64,000 bases of DNA from Candidatus Defluviicoccus seviourii (GCA_900609035.2 UXAT02000052.1:62001-126000); one strand, 5' to 3'. Positions 9,707-19,416 are shown, numbered from the stretch's first letter. Notes: generated by a model not told the origin, from the sequence alone. Translations and numbers: made by a program.

Positions 9707-10372
9707 ATGGCTGGCGACAAGATGATCATGGCGGTGCCGAAGGGGCGCATCCTTACCGAGGTGATGCCGCTCATCCACGCCGCGGGCATCGTGCCGGAGC
9801 CGGCCTTCGAGGACGAAGCGAGCCGGCAGCTGCGTTTTACCACCAACCACCCCGAACTCGATCTGATCCGCGTGCGCAGCTTCGATGTCGTCACCTTCGT
9901 CGCCTTCGGCGCCGCGGCGATGGGGATCGCCGGCAACGACGTGCTGATGGAGTTCGACACCCGCGAGATCTATGCACCGCTCGACCTCGGCGTCGGCCGC
10001 TGCCGGATGTCGGTGGCAGAACCGGAGGAAATGGTCGCGGACGACGATCCACGCGCGTGGAGCCACATCCGCATCGCGACCAAGTACCCCAACGTCACCC
10101 AGCGCCATTTCGCCGGCCGCGGCGTGCAGGCGGAGTGCGTGCGCTTGAATGGCGCCATCGAGTTGGCGCCCAAGCTCGGGCTTTGCCAGCGCATTGTCGA
10201 CCTGGTCTCGTCGGGCGCGACGCTGAAGGCCAATGGCCTCGTCGAGGTCGAAACGATTGCCGAAATCACCTCCCGTCTGGCGGTCAATCGCACCGCCTGG
10301 AAAACGCGGCCGCAGGCAATCGGCCGCTGGATCGAACGTTTGCGGGCGACCCTCGATGCTACAGCCGCTTGA
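9707..10372 (+). CDS. hisG: ATP phosphoribosyltransferase, short form (HisG-S)
   Basis: A 221-residue enzyme that catalyses the first step of histidine synthesis, joining ATP and PRPP. It begins with the characteristic [14 protein letters not shown] and contains [16 protein letters not shown] and the PRPP-binding-like [27 protein letters not shown]. It lacks the C-terminal regulatory ACT-like domain of the long form, so it should need HisZ. No hisZ is visible in this window. The gene overlaps hisD by 17 bp. Confidence 0.95.
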   Translation: MAGDKMIMAVPKGRILTEVMPLIHAAGIVPEPAFEDEASRQLRFTTNHPELDLIRVRSFDVVTFVAFGAAAMGIAGNDVLMEFDTREIYAPLDLGVGRCRMSVAEPEEMVADDDPRAWSHIRIATKYPNVTQRHFAGRGVQAECVRLNGAIELAPKLGLCQRIVDLVSSGATLKANGLVEVETIAEITSRLAVNRTAWKTRPQAIGRWIERLRATLDATAA

Positions 10373-11657
10373 GATCAGCGATCCCGGCTTCGAGGCCGAC
10401 TTCACCCTGGTTCTGCGGGCGAAGCGCGAAGCCGCGGCCGATGTCGATCAGGCAGTGGCGGCAATCATCGCCGATGTCGAGACCCGCGGCGATCGGGCCG
10501 TCATCGACTGGACCGCGCGCTTCGACCACCAGCATTTGAACGTCGCCACCCTGCGCATTGCACCTGCGGAGATCGCCCGCGCACGCAGCCTGTGCGGAGC
10601 GAAAGCGCTGGAGGCCCTCGAACTGGCTGCCCGCCGCATTACCGACTTCCATCAGCGCCAGCGGCCGGCCGACTTGAGCTATGCCGATGAGCATGGCGTC
10701 ACGCTGGGCTACCGCTGGACCGCGCTTGCGGCGGTAGGCCTTTACGTACCGGGGGGCAGCGCCGCCTATCCGTCGTCGGTCCTGATGAACGCGCTGCCGG
10801 CCAAGGTCGCGGGCGTTCCACGCATCGTCATGGCGGTGCCGACGCCGGAAGGCCGCACCAATCCGCTGGTGCTGGCGGCGGCCGAACTCGCCGGTATCTC
10901 GGAGATCTATCGCATCGGCGGTGCGCAGGCGATCGCGGCACTTGCCTGCGGCACGGCAACGATCGCACCGGTGGACAAGATCGTCGGCCCCGGCAATGCC
11001 TACGTCGCGGCCGCCAAGCGGCGCGTCTTCGGCCGCGTCGGCATCGACATGATCGCCGGCCCCTCGGAGGTGCTGATCGTCGCCGATCGCACGAACGATC
11101 CCGACTGGATCGCGGTCGACCTCCTTGCCCAGGCCGAGCACGACGAAGCGGCACAGTCGATCCTGATCACCGACGATCGCGCCTTTGCCGATACGGTCGC
11201 CGCGAAAGTCACCCAGCACCTGGCGACGCTGCCGCGGCGGGAGATCGCGCGCAAGAGCTGGGAGCGACAGGGCTGCATCATCGTCGTCGAGACCCTCGAT
11301 CAGGCGGTGCCGCTGATCGACCGGGTGGCGCCCGAACATCTGCAGCTGGCGATCGGGAATGCCGCCGCCTTCGCCGCCCGCGTCCGCAATGCCGGCGCCA
11401 TCTTTCTCGGCTCCCTGACACCGGAAGCCCTGGGCGATTACGTCGCCGGGCCAAACCACGTCCTGCCCACCAGCCGCAGCGCGCGGTTCTCCTCCGGACT
11501 TGGCGTGCTTGATTTTCTCAAGCGGACGACGGTGGTCGGCTGCAGCCCGGCGGGCCTCAGCGCGCTCGGCCCTGCCGCGATCGCGCTCGCAGAGGCCGAG
11601 GGTCTCGACGCGCACGCCCGCTCGGTCGCCGTCCGCCTTAACCGCGCGCGGACTTGA
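10356..11657 (+). CDS. hisD: Histidinol dehydrogenase HisD
   Basis: A 433-residue zinc enzyme performing the last two oxidations of histidine synthesis, from histidinol to histidine with two NAD+. Signature segments are [25 protein letters not shown], the NAD/Zn region [42 protein letters not shown] with Zn-ligand His, and [11 protein letters not shown] 10356 lies inside the end of hisG, an overlap typical of translational coupling. The downstream UPF0262 and phosphatase genes are part of the same alphaproteobacterial cluster. Confidence 0.96.
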   Translation: MLQPLEISDPGFEADFTLVLRAKREAAADVDQAVAAIIADVETRGDRAVIDWTARFDHQHLNVATLRIAPAEIARARSLCGAKALEALELAARRITDFHQRQRPADLSYADEHGVTLGYRWTALAAVGLYVPGGSAAYPSSVLMNALPAKVAGVPRIVMAVPTPEGRTNPLVLAAAELAGISEIYRIGGAQAIAALACGTATIAPVDKIVGPGNAYVAAAKRRVFGRVGIDMIAGPSEVLIVADRTNDPDWIAVDLLAQAEHDEAAQSILITDDRAFADTVAAKVTQHLATLPRREIARKSWERQGCIIVVETLDQAVPLIDRVAPEHLQLAIGNAAAFAARVRNAGAIFLGSLTPEALGDYVAGPNHVLPTSRSARFSSGLGVLDFLKRTTVVGCSPAGLSALGPAAIALAEAEGLDAHARSVAVRLNRART

Positions 11658-11667
11658 GGCTTGGGCC

Positions 11668-12156
11668 GTGGCGGCGCCGCAGATCGCCCCCTGCCCGCGC
11701 ATCGCCAACGTGGTTCTGGAGGATCTGCGCCGCATCCGCTTGAGCCCGCAGATCGAGCACGAGCGCCGTTCGGCCCTCTATGATCTCTTGGAGAACAACC
11801 ACTTCCGCCTGATCAACGGCGCGCCCGGCCCCTATACCGTCCATCTCGGCCTCGACGGCAGCAAGCTTGTGTTCCGTGTCAACAGCGACAGCGGCGCCGA
11901 ATGCGGACGCTTCACCGTGGCGCTGATTGAGATCAAACGCCTAATCAAGGACTACTTCCTCCTTTGCGACAGCTACTTCAAGGCGATCAAGACCATGACG
12001 CCAAGCCGCATTGAGGCGATCGACATGGGCCGGCGCGGCCTGCACAACGAAGGCGCCGAGCTTCTGCGCGAGTGCTTGCGCCAGCATGTCGAAATGGACA
12101 TTGATACCGCCCGAAGGCTGTTCACCCTCGTCTGCGTCCTGCACATCCGAGCCTGA
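11668..12156 (+). CDS. UPF0262 family protein
   Basis: A 162-residue soluble protein of the UPF0262 family, found almost only in alphaproteobacteria next to hisD. Its conserved core includes SPQIEHERRSALYDLLENNHF, GPYTVHLGL and the segment FTVALIEIKRLIKDYFLLCDSYF. The function is unknown. The start is GTG 11668, ten bases after the hisD stop, so it is probably cotranscribed. The family assignment rests on the sequence pattern and gene order together. Confidence 0.88.
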   Translation: MAAPQIAPCPRIANVVLEDLRRIRLSPQIEHERRSALYDLLENNHFRLINGAPGPYTVHLGLDGSKLVFRVNSDSGAECGRFTVALIEIKRLIKDYFLLCDSYFKAIKTMTPSRIEAIDMGRRGLHNEGAELLRECLRQHVEMDIDTARRLFTLVCVLHIRA

Positions 12157-12163
12157 GCATCCC

Positions 12164-12607
12164 TTGCTCCTTCGCCCGTCCGCCGTTCTGTTCGCCTGCA
12201 CCGAGAACGCCATCCGTTCGCCGATGGCGGAAGGCATCCTCAAGCACCTGGCCGGACGCCGGATCTTCGTCGACTCCGCCGGCGTGCGCGCGGGCGCGGT
12301 CGACTCCTTTGCGGTCCAGGCGATGGACGAGATCGGCATCGACATCTGCCGCCACCGGCCGAAATCGTTCGACGACTTGGAAGACGAGTCGTTCGATCTG
12401 GTGATCTCGCTGTCGCCGGAAGCGCAGCACCGCGCGGTCGAACTCACCCGGGCGATGGCATGCGAGGTGATCTTCTGGAACACGTTCGATCCCTCGATCA
12501 TCGAGGGCAGCCGCGAGTCCCGCCTCGACGCCTACCGAAACGTGCGCGACCAACTGTTCGCCCGTATCCGCGCGCAGTTTGGTCCAGCGATGATGGCAGG
12601 GCTGTGA
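12164..12607 (+). CDS. Low-molecular-weight protein tyrosine phosphatase family protein
   Basis: A 147-residue protein with the phosphatase P-loop CTENAIRS (a C-x5-R-S signature) near the N-terminus, then PMAEGILKHL, as in low-molecular-weight phosphatases and ArsC-like reductases. DPSIIEGSRESRLDAYR near the C-terminus carries the general-acid type Asp-Pro. The start is TTG 12164, seven bases after the UPF0262 stop. It belongs to the hisD-UPF0262-phosphatase cluster. In many alphaproteobacteria infA and maf follow next, but not here. Confidence 0.87.
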   Translation: MLLRPSAVLFACTENAIRSPMAEGILKHLAGRRIFVDSAGVRAGAVDSFAVQAMDEIGIDICRHRPKSFDDLEDESFDLVISLSPEAQHRAVELTRAMACEVIFWNTFDPSIIEGSRESRLDAYRNVRDQLFARIRAQFGPAMMAGL

Positions 12608-12720
12608 GCGGTGGCCGTGCGGCCGCACTTGCGCGTCCAGCGTCCACCGCGGTCAACGTAAGCCCGTTTGGCCCGCGACCGCAGTACTACAGGCCAGTGG
12701 TGCAAGAGAGGGCGAGCGCT

Positions 12721-12750
12721 GGCGCGGCTGTGCTCGTCTACGGCCGCGCC
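12721..12750. terminator. Hairpin between convergent genes
   Basis: A perfect 8-bp GC-only stem (arms 12721-12728 and 12743-12750) lies in the gap between the phosphatase gene and the leftward dehydrogenase gene. It lacks a U tract. It is a candidate bidirectional terminator. Confidence 0.45.
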
Positions 12751-12774
12751 AATCTCTACTCCGTAAGGGCGCGA

Positions 12775-13671
12775 TCAGACGACGGGTCGCTGCAGGGACG
12801 GGTTCTGAACCGGCGGCTTCTGCGAATAGTCGTAGAATCCTTTGCCCGACTTGCGGCCCAAATAGCCAAGCTGAACAAGGCGTGTGAGTGTGTGCGGCGG
12901 AGCATGGTGCTCATGCCGGACGTCCATAAAGATGTTGAGCGCCATCGCCTCGACCACATCAAGGCCGATGTAATCAGCCAGCTCGAACGGCCCCATCGGC
13001 AGGCCTGCGCCCGACTTCATCGCGTGGTCAATACTTGAGATCGTCCCCGTGCCGCGCTCCAACATGCGAATTGCGTTCAGCATGTAGGGAGTAAGCAGGC
13101 GGTTGACGATGAATCCAGTGGTATCCTGAACGATCACCGGATCCTTGCCGATCTTCGTACAGAAGCTATTCAAACTACTAATCGCATCCTCAGACGTCTC
13201 AAAAGCGTGGATGATTTCGACCAGCTTCATTACTGGAGCGGGATTAAAAAAGTGCAAGCCGGCGATGCGTTCGCGGTATTTGCAAACAGCCATCATCGCG
13301 GTAACGGACAATGTCGACGTATTGGTCGTCAGCAACGTATCCGGCCCACAGATGCTCTCTAGTCTCTTAAACAAATCCTTCTTTGTATCGATGTTTTCGA
13401 TAACCGATTCAATAACGAGCTGACAATCGGCCACCGCACGTTCGTCATTCGAGAAAACAAGCCGCGATACAATCGCATCGCGCTCTTCGGGCTTCATTTT
13501 GCCGCGCTCAACGCTCCGGTTCAGCGAGTTCTCCAGCGATTTCTTCGCCTTTTCCCAGGAACCGGGAGTCGCCTTTACTGCAACGACGGGGTACCCAGCC
13601 TGTGCGCAGACTTGAGCAATGCCCAGTCCCATGGTACCGACGCCGATAATCCCGACCTTGCTGATCTCCAT
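12775..13671 (-). CDS. 3-hydroxybutyryl-CoA / 3-hydroxyacyl-CoA dehydrogenase
   Basis: A 298-residue NAD(P)-dependent dehydrogenase. The N-terminal Rossmann motif is VGIIGVGTMGLGIAQVCAQAGY. The catalytic region is ERIAGLHFFNPAPVMKLVEII with the active-site His, followed by DTTGFIVNRLLTPY. The length fits the short single-domain form that interconverts acetoacetyl-CoA and 3-hydroxybutyryl-CoA. A GAGGAGGG ribosome site precedes ATG 13671. The 5' two thirds of the gene is visibly less GC-rich than neighbouring chromosomal genes, which may point to transfer. It stands alone, without thiolase or crotonase genes nearby. Confidence 0.9.
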   Translation of the reverse strand: MEISKVGIIGVGTMGLGIAQVCAQAGYPVVAVKATPGSWEKAKKSLENSLNRSVERGKMKPEERDAIVSRLVFSNDERAVADCQLVIESVIENIDTKKDLFKRLESICGPDTLLTTNTSTLSVTAMMAVCKYRERIAGLHFFNPAPVMKLVEIIHAFETSEDAISSLNSFCTKIGKDPVIVQDTTGFIVNRLLTPYMLNAIRMLERGTGTISSIDHAMKSGAGLPMGPFELADYIGLDVVEAMALNIFMDVRHEHHAPPHTLTRLVQLGYLGRKSGKGFYDYSQKPPVQNPSLQRPVV

Positions 13672-13894
13672 TTTTTCTTTCCCTCCTCAGATGGAAGAAG
13701 CTTGAGCGCACCACGCGCGTTGTGCGAAGGCGGCGCCACGCAGATACCGCAGCAGGCAGCCCGCTCCGTCGCCCGCACGAAACCACAGGTTTAGAGGCTT
13801 TTGGCGCAGAGATAAAGCGTTTATCGCCGCTGCCAGCGGTCCTCGTTTTGGGTCCGACGTGTCGCGGTTGAGGCGAGGCGATTGCGGAGGTGGG

Positions 13895-15355
13895 TCACGA
13901 CTTAGGGTGTAAGCCGGGATGTGAACTGCCTCGGTTTCTGCCGGAGGCTCCAATTCCTGGGAGGATGGAGCAATCGACAAGTCCACACGGGCCAGATCCA
14001 AGTATTCGTGTAAGCTGCGTTGCCTCCGATCGAACAAGCGATCGGTGCTGGTCGGACGCGTATTCAGCACCCGAGCCGGCTTGAACCCCGCACGCAGGAT
14101 CGGGTGCGGCGTCAGCCGCGGCCCGCGGCGCCAATGTTCCGCGCACCAGAGAGCTGCACCACGCCAATGCTGCCAGCAGTATGACGCCCTTGACGGCGAG
14201 GATCGCGCCGGCAGGCACGCCCAAGGCCGCGAGCGCCTCGAAGGCGACGGCGCACATGCAGAAGATCAGGGCCGCCAGCGACAAGGGTGCGATCGCGTAG
14301 CCGAAACGGTAGAACCAGGCTTGCCAGCGCCGGCCCGGCCGCACCGCCGCCATCCCGAGAGCGGCCAGCACCGTGGTTGCGCTCAGCACAGCCGCCGTGG
14401 CCACGGTCACGATGGCGAAGTAGGCAGCAGTAGCGAGCAGCCCGTCGCCGAGGCCGAGCACGCCCATGATCCGTTCCTCGGCGCCAGGCAAGTCCTCCAG
14501 CATCACGCCTGCCGCAATTCCAATCGCGGAAAACAGGAACAGAACCTCGACCAGGCTGGGATTGGTGCTGGCGACGGCCCTGATCTCGGTGCCAAGCCGG
14601 CGAAAGGCGACGCTGAGGCCGCCGCGTGCCTGTGGCGCGATGCACTTGGCGCAGACCAGGCAGTGCCGCGATTCCGTTTTGCGCTTGAGGTCGATCATCG
14701 TCGGGCAGATGGTCTTTTCGCTGTAGTGCTCGCCGTCGGGGCGAGGGGTCTTCGGCTCCAGCGTCACCGCGCTGAGGCGTGCCGACATCCCCAGGGTGAG
14801 CCCGACCGGGCAGGCATGGCGGCACCAGGCGCGCTTGTTGCGGCCGAACAGGAAGCCCACCGTGATGGCGGCGAAGAACAGGGCACCGAAGAGAATTGCG
14901 AGTGCAACCGGATTGTCGTCGGCGCCAGTCGCCTCGTTGAGGACGCTCACAACCAAAAAGCTCGCGAGCGGCAGGCCCGACCATTTCAGCCAGTTCGGGG
15001 TTGGCCGCTGGAGGCCGATGCGGGACATCCACTCGCTCGCCGCGCCCATGGGGCACAGGAGGCCGCACCATGCCCGGCCGGCGAGGGCCGCCGTGACGAG
15101 GACGAGCGGCAGCCAGACTCCCCACAGCAGGAGGCCGCTGATCGCACCGATGTCAGCGAAAGGACCGCTGCCCACCGCCACATCGCCAAGCATCAGCGGC
15201 GCCAGCAGGACGATCAGAAACAGCACAAGCATCAGCACCTGCAGCTTGACCAGGTGCGGCCCGATCAGGTGAAGCAGGCGTTCGATCCGAAACGCAATCG
15301 GTCCGGCTGGCGGGCGCCCGGTGGAGGGCGGTGCCTGATCGGGGGAGGCTGTCAT
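13895..15355 (-). CDS. Membrane polyferredoxin (NapH/NosR-like 4Fe-4S protein)
   Basis: A 486-residue membrane protein with several predicted helices and cysteine motifs at two membrane boundaries: AWCGLLCPMG and RAWCRHACPVG, both C-x3-CP. A cytoplasmic CLVCAKCIAP cluster follows. This arrangement matches NapH/NosR/RdxA-type quinol-linked electron-transfer proteins. About 90 C-terminal residues look low in structure, and the functional protein may end earlier. The start is taken at ATG 15355, which gives a short polar N-terminus. There is no nap, nos or cco gene beside it, so the electron acceptor is unknown. Confidence 0.75.
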   Translation of the reverse strand: MTASPDQAPPSTGRPPAGPIAFRIERLLHLIGPHLVKLQVLMLVLFLIVLLAPLMLGDVAVGSGPFADIGAISGLLLWGVWLPLVLVTAALAGRAWCGLLCPMGAASEWMSRIGLQRPTPNWLKWSGLPLASFLVVSVLNEATGADDNPVALAILFGALFFAAITVGFLFGRNKRAWCRHACPVGLTLGMSARLSAVTLEPKTPRPDGEHYSEKTICPTMIDLKRKTESRHCLVCAKCIAPQARGGLSVAFRRLGTEIRAVASTNPSLVEVLFLFSAIGIAAGVMLEDLPGAEERIMGVLGLGDGLLATAAYFAIVTVATAAVLSATTVLAALGMAAVRPGRRWQAWFYRFGYAIAPLSLAALIFCMCAVAFEALAALGVPAGAILAVKGVILLAALAWCSSLVRGTLAPRAAADAAPDPACGVQAGSGAEYASDQHRSLVRSEATQLTRILGSGPCGLVDCSILPGIGASGRNRGSSHPGLHPKS

Positions 15356-15608
15356 CGTCGCTGGCTCCAAACAACGCTCGTCGCGCGGGGACGAGAGGTG
15401 CCGGTTTGATAGCCCCTCGCCAGCGGCGTTGAATGGGCGCCTCGATGAAGTGTTCGTAAACTTTGGATTGCACGCCCGGTGCGGGTGGGCGGCTGTCCCG
15501 GTATCCGAGGCCAGCTCACTTGCTTGAGGCAGCGCCGGCCTCAGGGCAGCGGCAGATCGGGTTCGAACTGGCCGGTGGCGGTCGAACCGCTGATTTCGTT
15601 GGTGACAA

Positions 15609-16256
15609 TCAGCAACGCGAAGCGAAGAGGCCGCGTCCGAAGGCGCCGGAGACGGTGGCAAGCAGGGCCACGGCGCCGAACTGCCACACCAGCACCATCA
15701 ACGCCGCGTCCTCCAGGTGAACCAGGCGCAGACCCACGTAGGCGAGCGCCGCTGCGGCCAAGGCGCCGAAAAACGCGGTCAGGCGCGGCATAAGCGGCGC
15801 GCCGCGGCGCACCATCATCACCATCGCAATCGCCGGCACCGCACCAACAATGGCGATGGTCGGCAGGCAGGCGAAATCAAGTTCGAATACGATTCCGTCC
15901 GCTCCGAGCCTCAGCCAGTCCTGCCAGCACTGGCGGCCGAGGCTGCCGACCCACAAGGCAAACGGCGGTGCCGGCAGCCACAGCCACCATCGTGGCGTGC
16001 CAGGGACGGAGGACGCAAAGGCGGCATGGGCAGCGAAAACGGCGGTCGCGAACGCGGCCACGAACGGCACGACAAACGCTGGCTCGGATAGCTTCGTGCC
16101 GAGATCGGGACGCGCGCCCATGATGATGCCGAACAAGCCGATGACCGGCAGGCCCATGGAGAGCCAGCGCAGGACGCGGCGGCCCGGCGATGGCAAACGC
16201 CGCACCGGCTGCGCGCTCCGCGCCAACCTCTCGATCACGGTGTCCGTATCGACCAT
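15609..16256 (-). CDS. nrsF: NrsF family anti-sigma factor (DUF1109)
   Basis: A 215-residue protein with about six membrane segments after a short cytoplasmic N-terminus, matching the DUF1109/NrsF family. In Caulobacter, NrsF holds the ECF sigma factor SigF inactive and releases it under heavy-metal or redox stress through conserved cysteines. Here cysteines occur in GRQCWQDW and DFACLPT in matching loops. Its ATG overlaps the sigma-factor stop by one base (TGATG), so the two are coupled and expected to act as a pair. Confidence 0.87.
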   Translation of the reverse strand: MVDTDTVIERLARSAQPVRRLPSPGRRVLRWLSMGLPVIGLFGIIMGARPDLGTKLSEPAFVVPFVAAFATAVFAAHAAFASSVPGTPRWWLWLPAPPFALWVGSLGRQCWQDWLRLGADGIVFELDFACLPTIAIVGAVPAIAMVMMVRRGAPLMPRLTAFFGALAAAALAYVGLRLVHLEDAALMVLVWQFGAVALLATVSGAFGRGLFASRC

Positions 16257-16831
16257 CACCCAGCGTCCTTGCCGAAGAGCCGGCGCAGCGTCTTCATGCC
16301 GCGATGGGTCGCGACCTTGAGTGCCGTCTCCGTCATTCCCGTCTGGGCAGCCGCCTCCTTCAACGACATCTCTTTCAATTTGAGGAGTTCGAGTGCCGTT
16401 CGCTGCGCCTTCGGCAGACCGGCAACCGCGGCCTGAACGGCACGGCCATCGAACGCCTGCTCGTCGTCCGTCCGCGCTGCGTGATCGGCAGCCGCTTCTT
16501 CCAGGGAGTCGACCGCGATCTCGTTCGCACGGCGCCTGGCGCGCCGGATCCAATCACCCAAGCGATGACGCTCGATCGCCATCAGCCAGGGAACGAACGG
16601 GCGCGCCGGATCGTAGGTGTGGCGAACGGCGTGCACCGACAGCAGGACCTCCTGCACGACGTCCTCGACATCAGCGGCGGAAGCACCCTGGAGTCGGCGG
16701 GCAGCGACCCGCCGCAACAAGGGCGCAATGGCGTGCAGCAGGCGACGGTAGGCGTCGGTGTCGCCCTCCTGCGCCGCCGCCATCCATTGGCTCCACTCCG
16801 GATGGTCGTCGCGGAACTCAATCCCGCTCAT
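16256..16831 (-). CDS. ECF RNA polymerase sigma factor (SigF-like, NrsF-paired)
   Basis: A 191-residue group IV sigma factor. Region 2 is recognisable in ASAADVEDVVQEVLLSVH and TYDPARPFVPWLMAIERHRLGDWIRR. Region 4 is LPKAQRTALELLKLKEMSLKEAAAQTGMTETALKVATHRG with its helix-turn-helix. The pairing with a downstream DUF1109 membrane protein marks the Caulobacter SigF type. I start it at ATG 16831 because the upstream in-frame extension is unlike the family. It should direct an oxidative or metal stress regulon. Confidence 0.9.
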   Translation of the reverse strand: MSGIEFRDDHPEWSQWMAAAQEGDTDAYRRLLHAIAPLLRRVAARRLQGASAADVEDVVQEVLLSVHAVRHTYDPARPFVPWLMAIERHRLGDWIRRARRRANEIAVDSLEEAAADHAARTDDEQAFDGRAVQAAVAGLPKAQRTALELLKLKEMSLKEAAAQTGMTETALKVATHRGMKTLRRLFGKDAG

Positions 16832-16922
16832 GCTCCGCCTGGCGCCGTTGTCCCGTCGCACCAACCATGCCGGATCCGCGGCGAGGCTGCAACCGATCGC
16901 CATCGGTCCGGCTCTCCTCATC

Positions 16923-18347
16923 TCATGAGGTTGCGGCGCAGGCGCACTGCCGTTTTCGCGCAAGTGCGGCGCCGATCAGGTATCCGGCGGTGCAGATCAA
17001 CAGCCCCCAGACGTTCACCCCCAGATCGACAGCGTACTTGCCGAAGCCGATCGCGATCGCCTCGGGGAAGATGTGAATTTTGAGAAAGACTTCGACGGTC
17101 CGCACCACGCCGAAGGCGAGCCCTGGCCAGAACGCCAGGTGAAAGCTCAAACGGGACGCCGGCTTGATCCACGCCAGCAGGAAGATCGGCGCAAGGCCCA
17201 TGACCATGGTGCCGCTGATCGTCGTCGCGGCGATGATCGCAGGTCCCACCTTATCGCCGAGGTAGATGGTGAGAAGGGGCAGATTGCCGATCACGGCCAC
17301 GGCAAGCACGGCGATCCGCCCCGCCGTCAGATGCCGCGCCGCGGGTTCGCGCGTGTCGTTGCGCCAATCCCGTGCCGCGAGCTTGGCGACGCTGGTAAAG
17401 GTCGAATCGATCGTCGACGAGCCAGACAGCAGCATGATGCCGTTGAAGACAAGCATCATCAGCAGTCCAAACGCCGCCGGCACGCTGACCGACGGATTCG
17501 CCGGCAGGCCGTGGGCGCGGGCGTAAAGGCCGATGAAGCTGAACAGGAAAATGAAGCCGCCAGAGATCAGCGCAGCGAGAATGAAACTCTTCAGCATGTC
17601 ACGCGGCGGTGACAGAAAGGCGCGGTCGGTCAGCACCGGGTCATGAAACGGGTACGACAGGACCTGCACCAGTGCGAGCAGGCAGAAGGTGATCCCGCCC
17701 TGACGCAGGTCGATCGGCACCTCGGGCACGCCTTTCGCGGACAGCCCCGGAAACAGAACGGTGAGCACGACGCCGAGCAGCACGAAGGCGAGAATGGCCT
17801 GAATCCGGTCGGTGAGCAGGCTGGCGCGCATGCCGCCGGTCCAGGCGTAGCTGAGCGTGAACAAGGTGACGGCGATGGTGGCAAGCCAGTAGGCCGGGCT
17901 GCCCTCGGCACCGAAGAACAGCGCCATCACCTTGGTGTTGGACCAAACCTCGTTGAACAGGCGAAAGCCGATCGTCAGCAGAAACAGCCGCGCGCACAAC
18001 ATCCCATATTTCTCGACGAGAAAGTGCGTGAGAGACCGGTAATGGCCACGGGTTCGCAGGAAATAGATAGCGACGCCGCCAACGATGAAGCTGAGGTAAT
18101 AGATTGTATAGCCAAGGCCGCCGGTGATCCCGAAGGCGTAAGCGAGATCGGCCGCATTGGCGATCGACTTGGCGAAGATCCAGGTAATGGCGGCGCTGAC
18201 TGCCACCAGCCATAATCCTGGCAAGGCGCCATCTGAGCTGCGGCCATCAAAGAACTGCGGCGAGGTGACCCGCCGTGGCGTCGCCGCCCAGGTCACAATG
18301 CACGCGGTGGCCAGTACCGCCCACGGCGCGAAGCCCTCGAAGGTCAT
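16923..18347 (-). CDS. Sodium:solute symporter family protein
   Basis: A 474-residue protein with about thirteen hydrophobic segments, in the sodium:solute symporter (SSS) family. The N-terminal part contains FFDGRSSDGALPGLWLVAVSAAITWIFAKS. LSYAWTGGMRASLLTDRIQAI is the family signature around helix 6, and LSGSSTIDSTFTSVAKL corresponds to the second Na+-site region. It should take up a solute using sodium. The solute is not evident. It sits divergently next to the metallophosphoesterase-like gene. Confidence 0.85.
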   Translation of the reverse strand: MTFEGFAPWAVLATACIVTWAATPRRVTSPQFFDGRSSDGALPGLWLVAVSAAITWIFAKSIANAADLAYAFGITGGLGYTIYYLSFIVGGVAIYFLRTRGHYRSLTHFLVEKYGMLCARLFLLTIGFRLFNEVWSNTKVMALFFGAEGSPAYWLATIAVTLFTLSYAWTGGMRASLLTDRIQAILAFVLLGVVLTVLFPGLSAKGVPEVPIDLRQGGITFCLLALVQVLSYPFHDPVLTDRAFLSPPRDMLKSFILAALISGGFIFLFSFIGLYARAHGLPANPSVSVPAAFGLLMMLVFNGIMLLSGSSTIDSTFTSVAKLAARDWRNDTREPAARHLTAGRIAVLAVAVIGNLPLLTIYLGDKVGPAIIAATTISGTMVMGLAPIFLLAWIKPASRLSFHLAFWPGLAFGVVRTVEVFLKIHIFPEAIAIGFGKYAVDLGVNVWGLLICTAGYLIGAALARKRQCACAATS

Positions 18348-18492
18348 GTCCGCTCCCCTGCTGGTTCGCTTGCAAGCAATCCGGTTTCGCCGCAGCCGCA
18401 GGATTGGTTACGCTGATAAGCGGTGGTGGGGGAGAAACCTCAGGGCCGGCGCGCCCGAACCCGGCTTGAGGAGAAGTGAAGGAGGAACCGTG

Positions 18493-19416
18493 ATGGACGC
18501 AGCACGCCCGGAGCTTCATGGCAACGTCCGCACCGAGAGGGCGATTCTGGTCACCGATGCGCCGGTCGTCGTTTTCGGTGGCAGCTACAGCAACCTCGAA
18601 GCGACCCGCTCGCTGCTCGCTTCCGTCCAGCGGCTCGGGGTGGGGCCGGAGCGGATCGTCTGCACCGGCGATACGGTCGCCTACTGCGCCGATCCCGTCG
18701 CGACCGTAGCTCTGCTTCGCGAGGCGGGCGTGCATGTGGTCATGGGCAACTGCGAGGAGTCGCTTGGCTGGCGCGGCGAAGATTGCGGCTGCGGCTTCGC
18801 CGAGGGCAGCGCCTGCGATCAGGCATCGGCCGCGTGGTATCGTTACGCCGACGGCTGCCTCGATGAGGATGACCGCACCTGGATGCGCAGCCTTCCGCGG
18901 CGGCTCGACCTCGTGATCGGCGGCCACCGGCTTGCCGTTATTCACGGCGCGCTCGACCGGATCAACACCTTCATCTTTGCTTCGGCGGCGGAGAGTGAAT
19001 TGCGCCGGCAGATTGCGCTTGCCGGCTGCGACGGCGTGATCGGTGGCCACTGCGGCCTGCCGTTTACGCGCATCGTCTCCGGCCGCCTGTGGCATAACGC
19101 TGGCGCGATCGGCATGCCGGCCAACGACGGCACGCCCAGGACCTGGTTCAGCGTGATCGAGCCGCTCGACCGTGGCCTGCGCATTCGCCACGTGCCCCTC
19201 GATTATGATTTCGCCTCGGCGGCGGGGAAGATGCGCGCTCGCGGCCTCCCCGAAGGCTACGCGGCCGCGCTCGAAACCGGCTTATGGCCCAGTTGCGACG
19301 TACTGCCACCGACGGAACTGGCACGCCGTGGCCGGGCCATCCCGGCGGCGGAAACCGTCTGGGATGCTGCAGCCCAAGACGCAGAGTTGGTCCCGGTTGG
19401 TGAGGCCATTGAATAG
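18493..19416 (+). CDS. Metallophosphoesterase-like protein with altered metal ligands
   Basis: A 307-residue protein with the overall pattern of calcineurin-like phosphoesterases: beta strand-NLEATRSLL, then ERIVCTGDTVAYCADP, then VVMGNCEES, VIHGAL and GVIGGHCGLPF. In active enzymes the first motif is DxH before GN, the third is GNH(D/E) and the last is GHTH. Here the first reads GGSYSN, the third GNCE and the last GHCG. Several metal ligands are therefore missing or replaced by cysteine. An AGGAGG site precedes ATG 18493. It may be a distinct subfamily with other chemistry. Confidence 0.75.
   Translation: MDAARPELHGNVRTERAILVTDAPVVVFGGSYSNLEATRSLLASVQRLGVGPERIVCTGDTVAYCADPVATVALLREAGVHVVMGNCEESLGWRGEDCGCGFAEGSACDQASAAWYRYADGCLDEDDRTWMRSLPRRLDLVIGGHRLAVIHGALDRINTFIFASAAESELRRQIALAGCDGVIGGHCGLPFTRIVSGRLWHNAGAIGMPANDGTPRTWFSVIEPLDRGLRIRHVPLDYDFASAAGKMRARGLPEGYAAALETGLWPSCDVLPPTELARRGRAIPAAETVWDAAAQDAELVPVGEAIE

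Noticed and set aside
9065-10405. Long minus-strand frame covering hisG and paaI
   Set aside because: Only its last 156 codons encode a protein (PaaI). The rest is opposite hisG.
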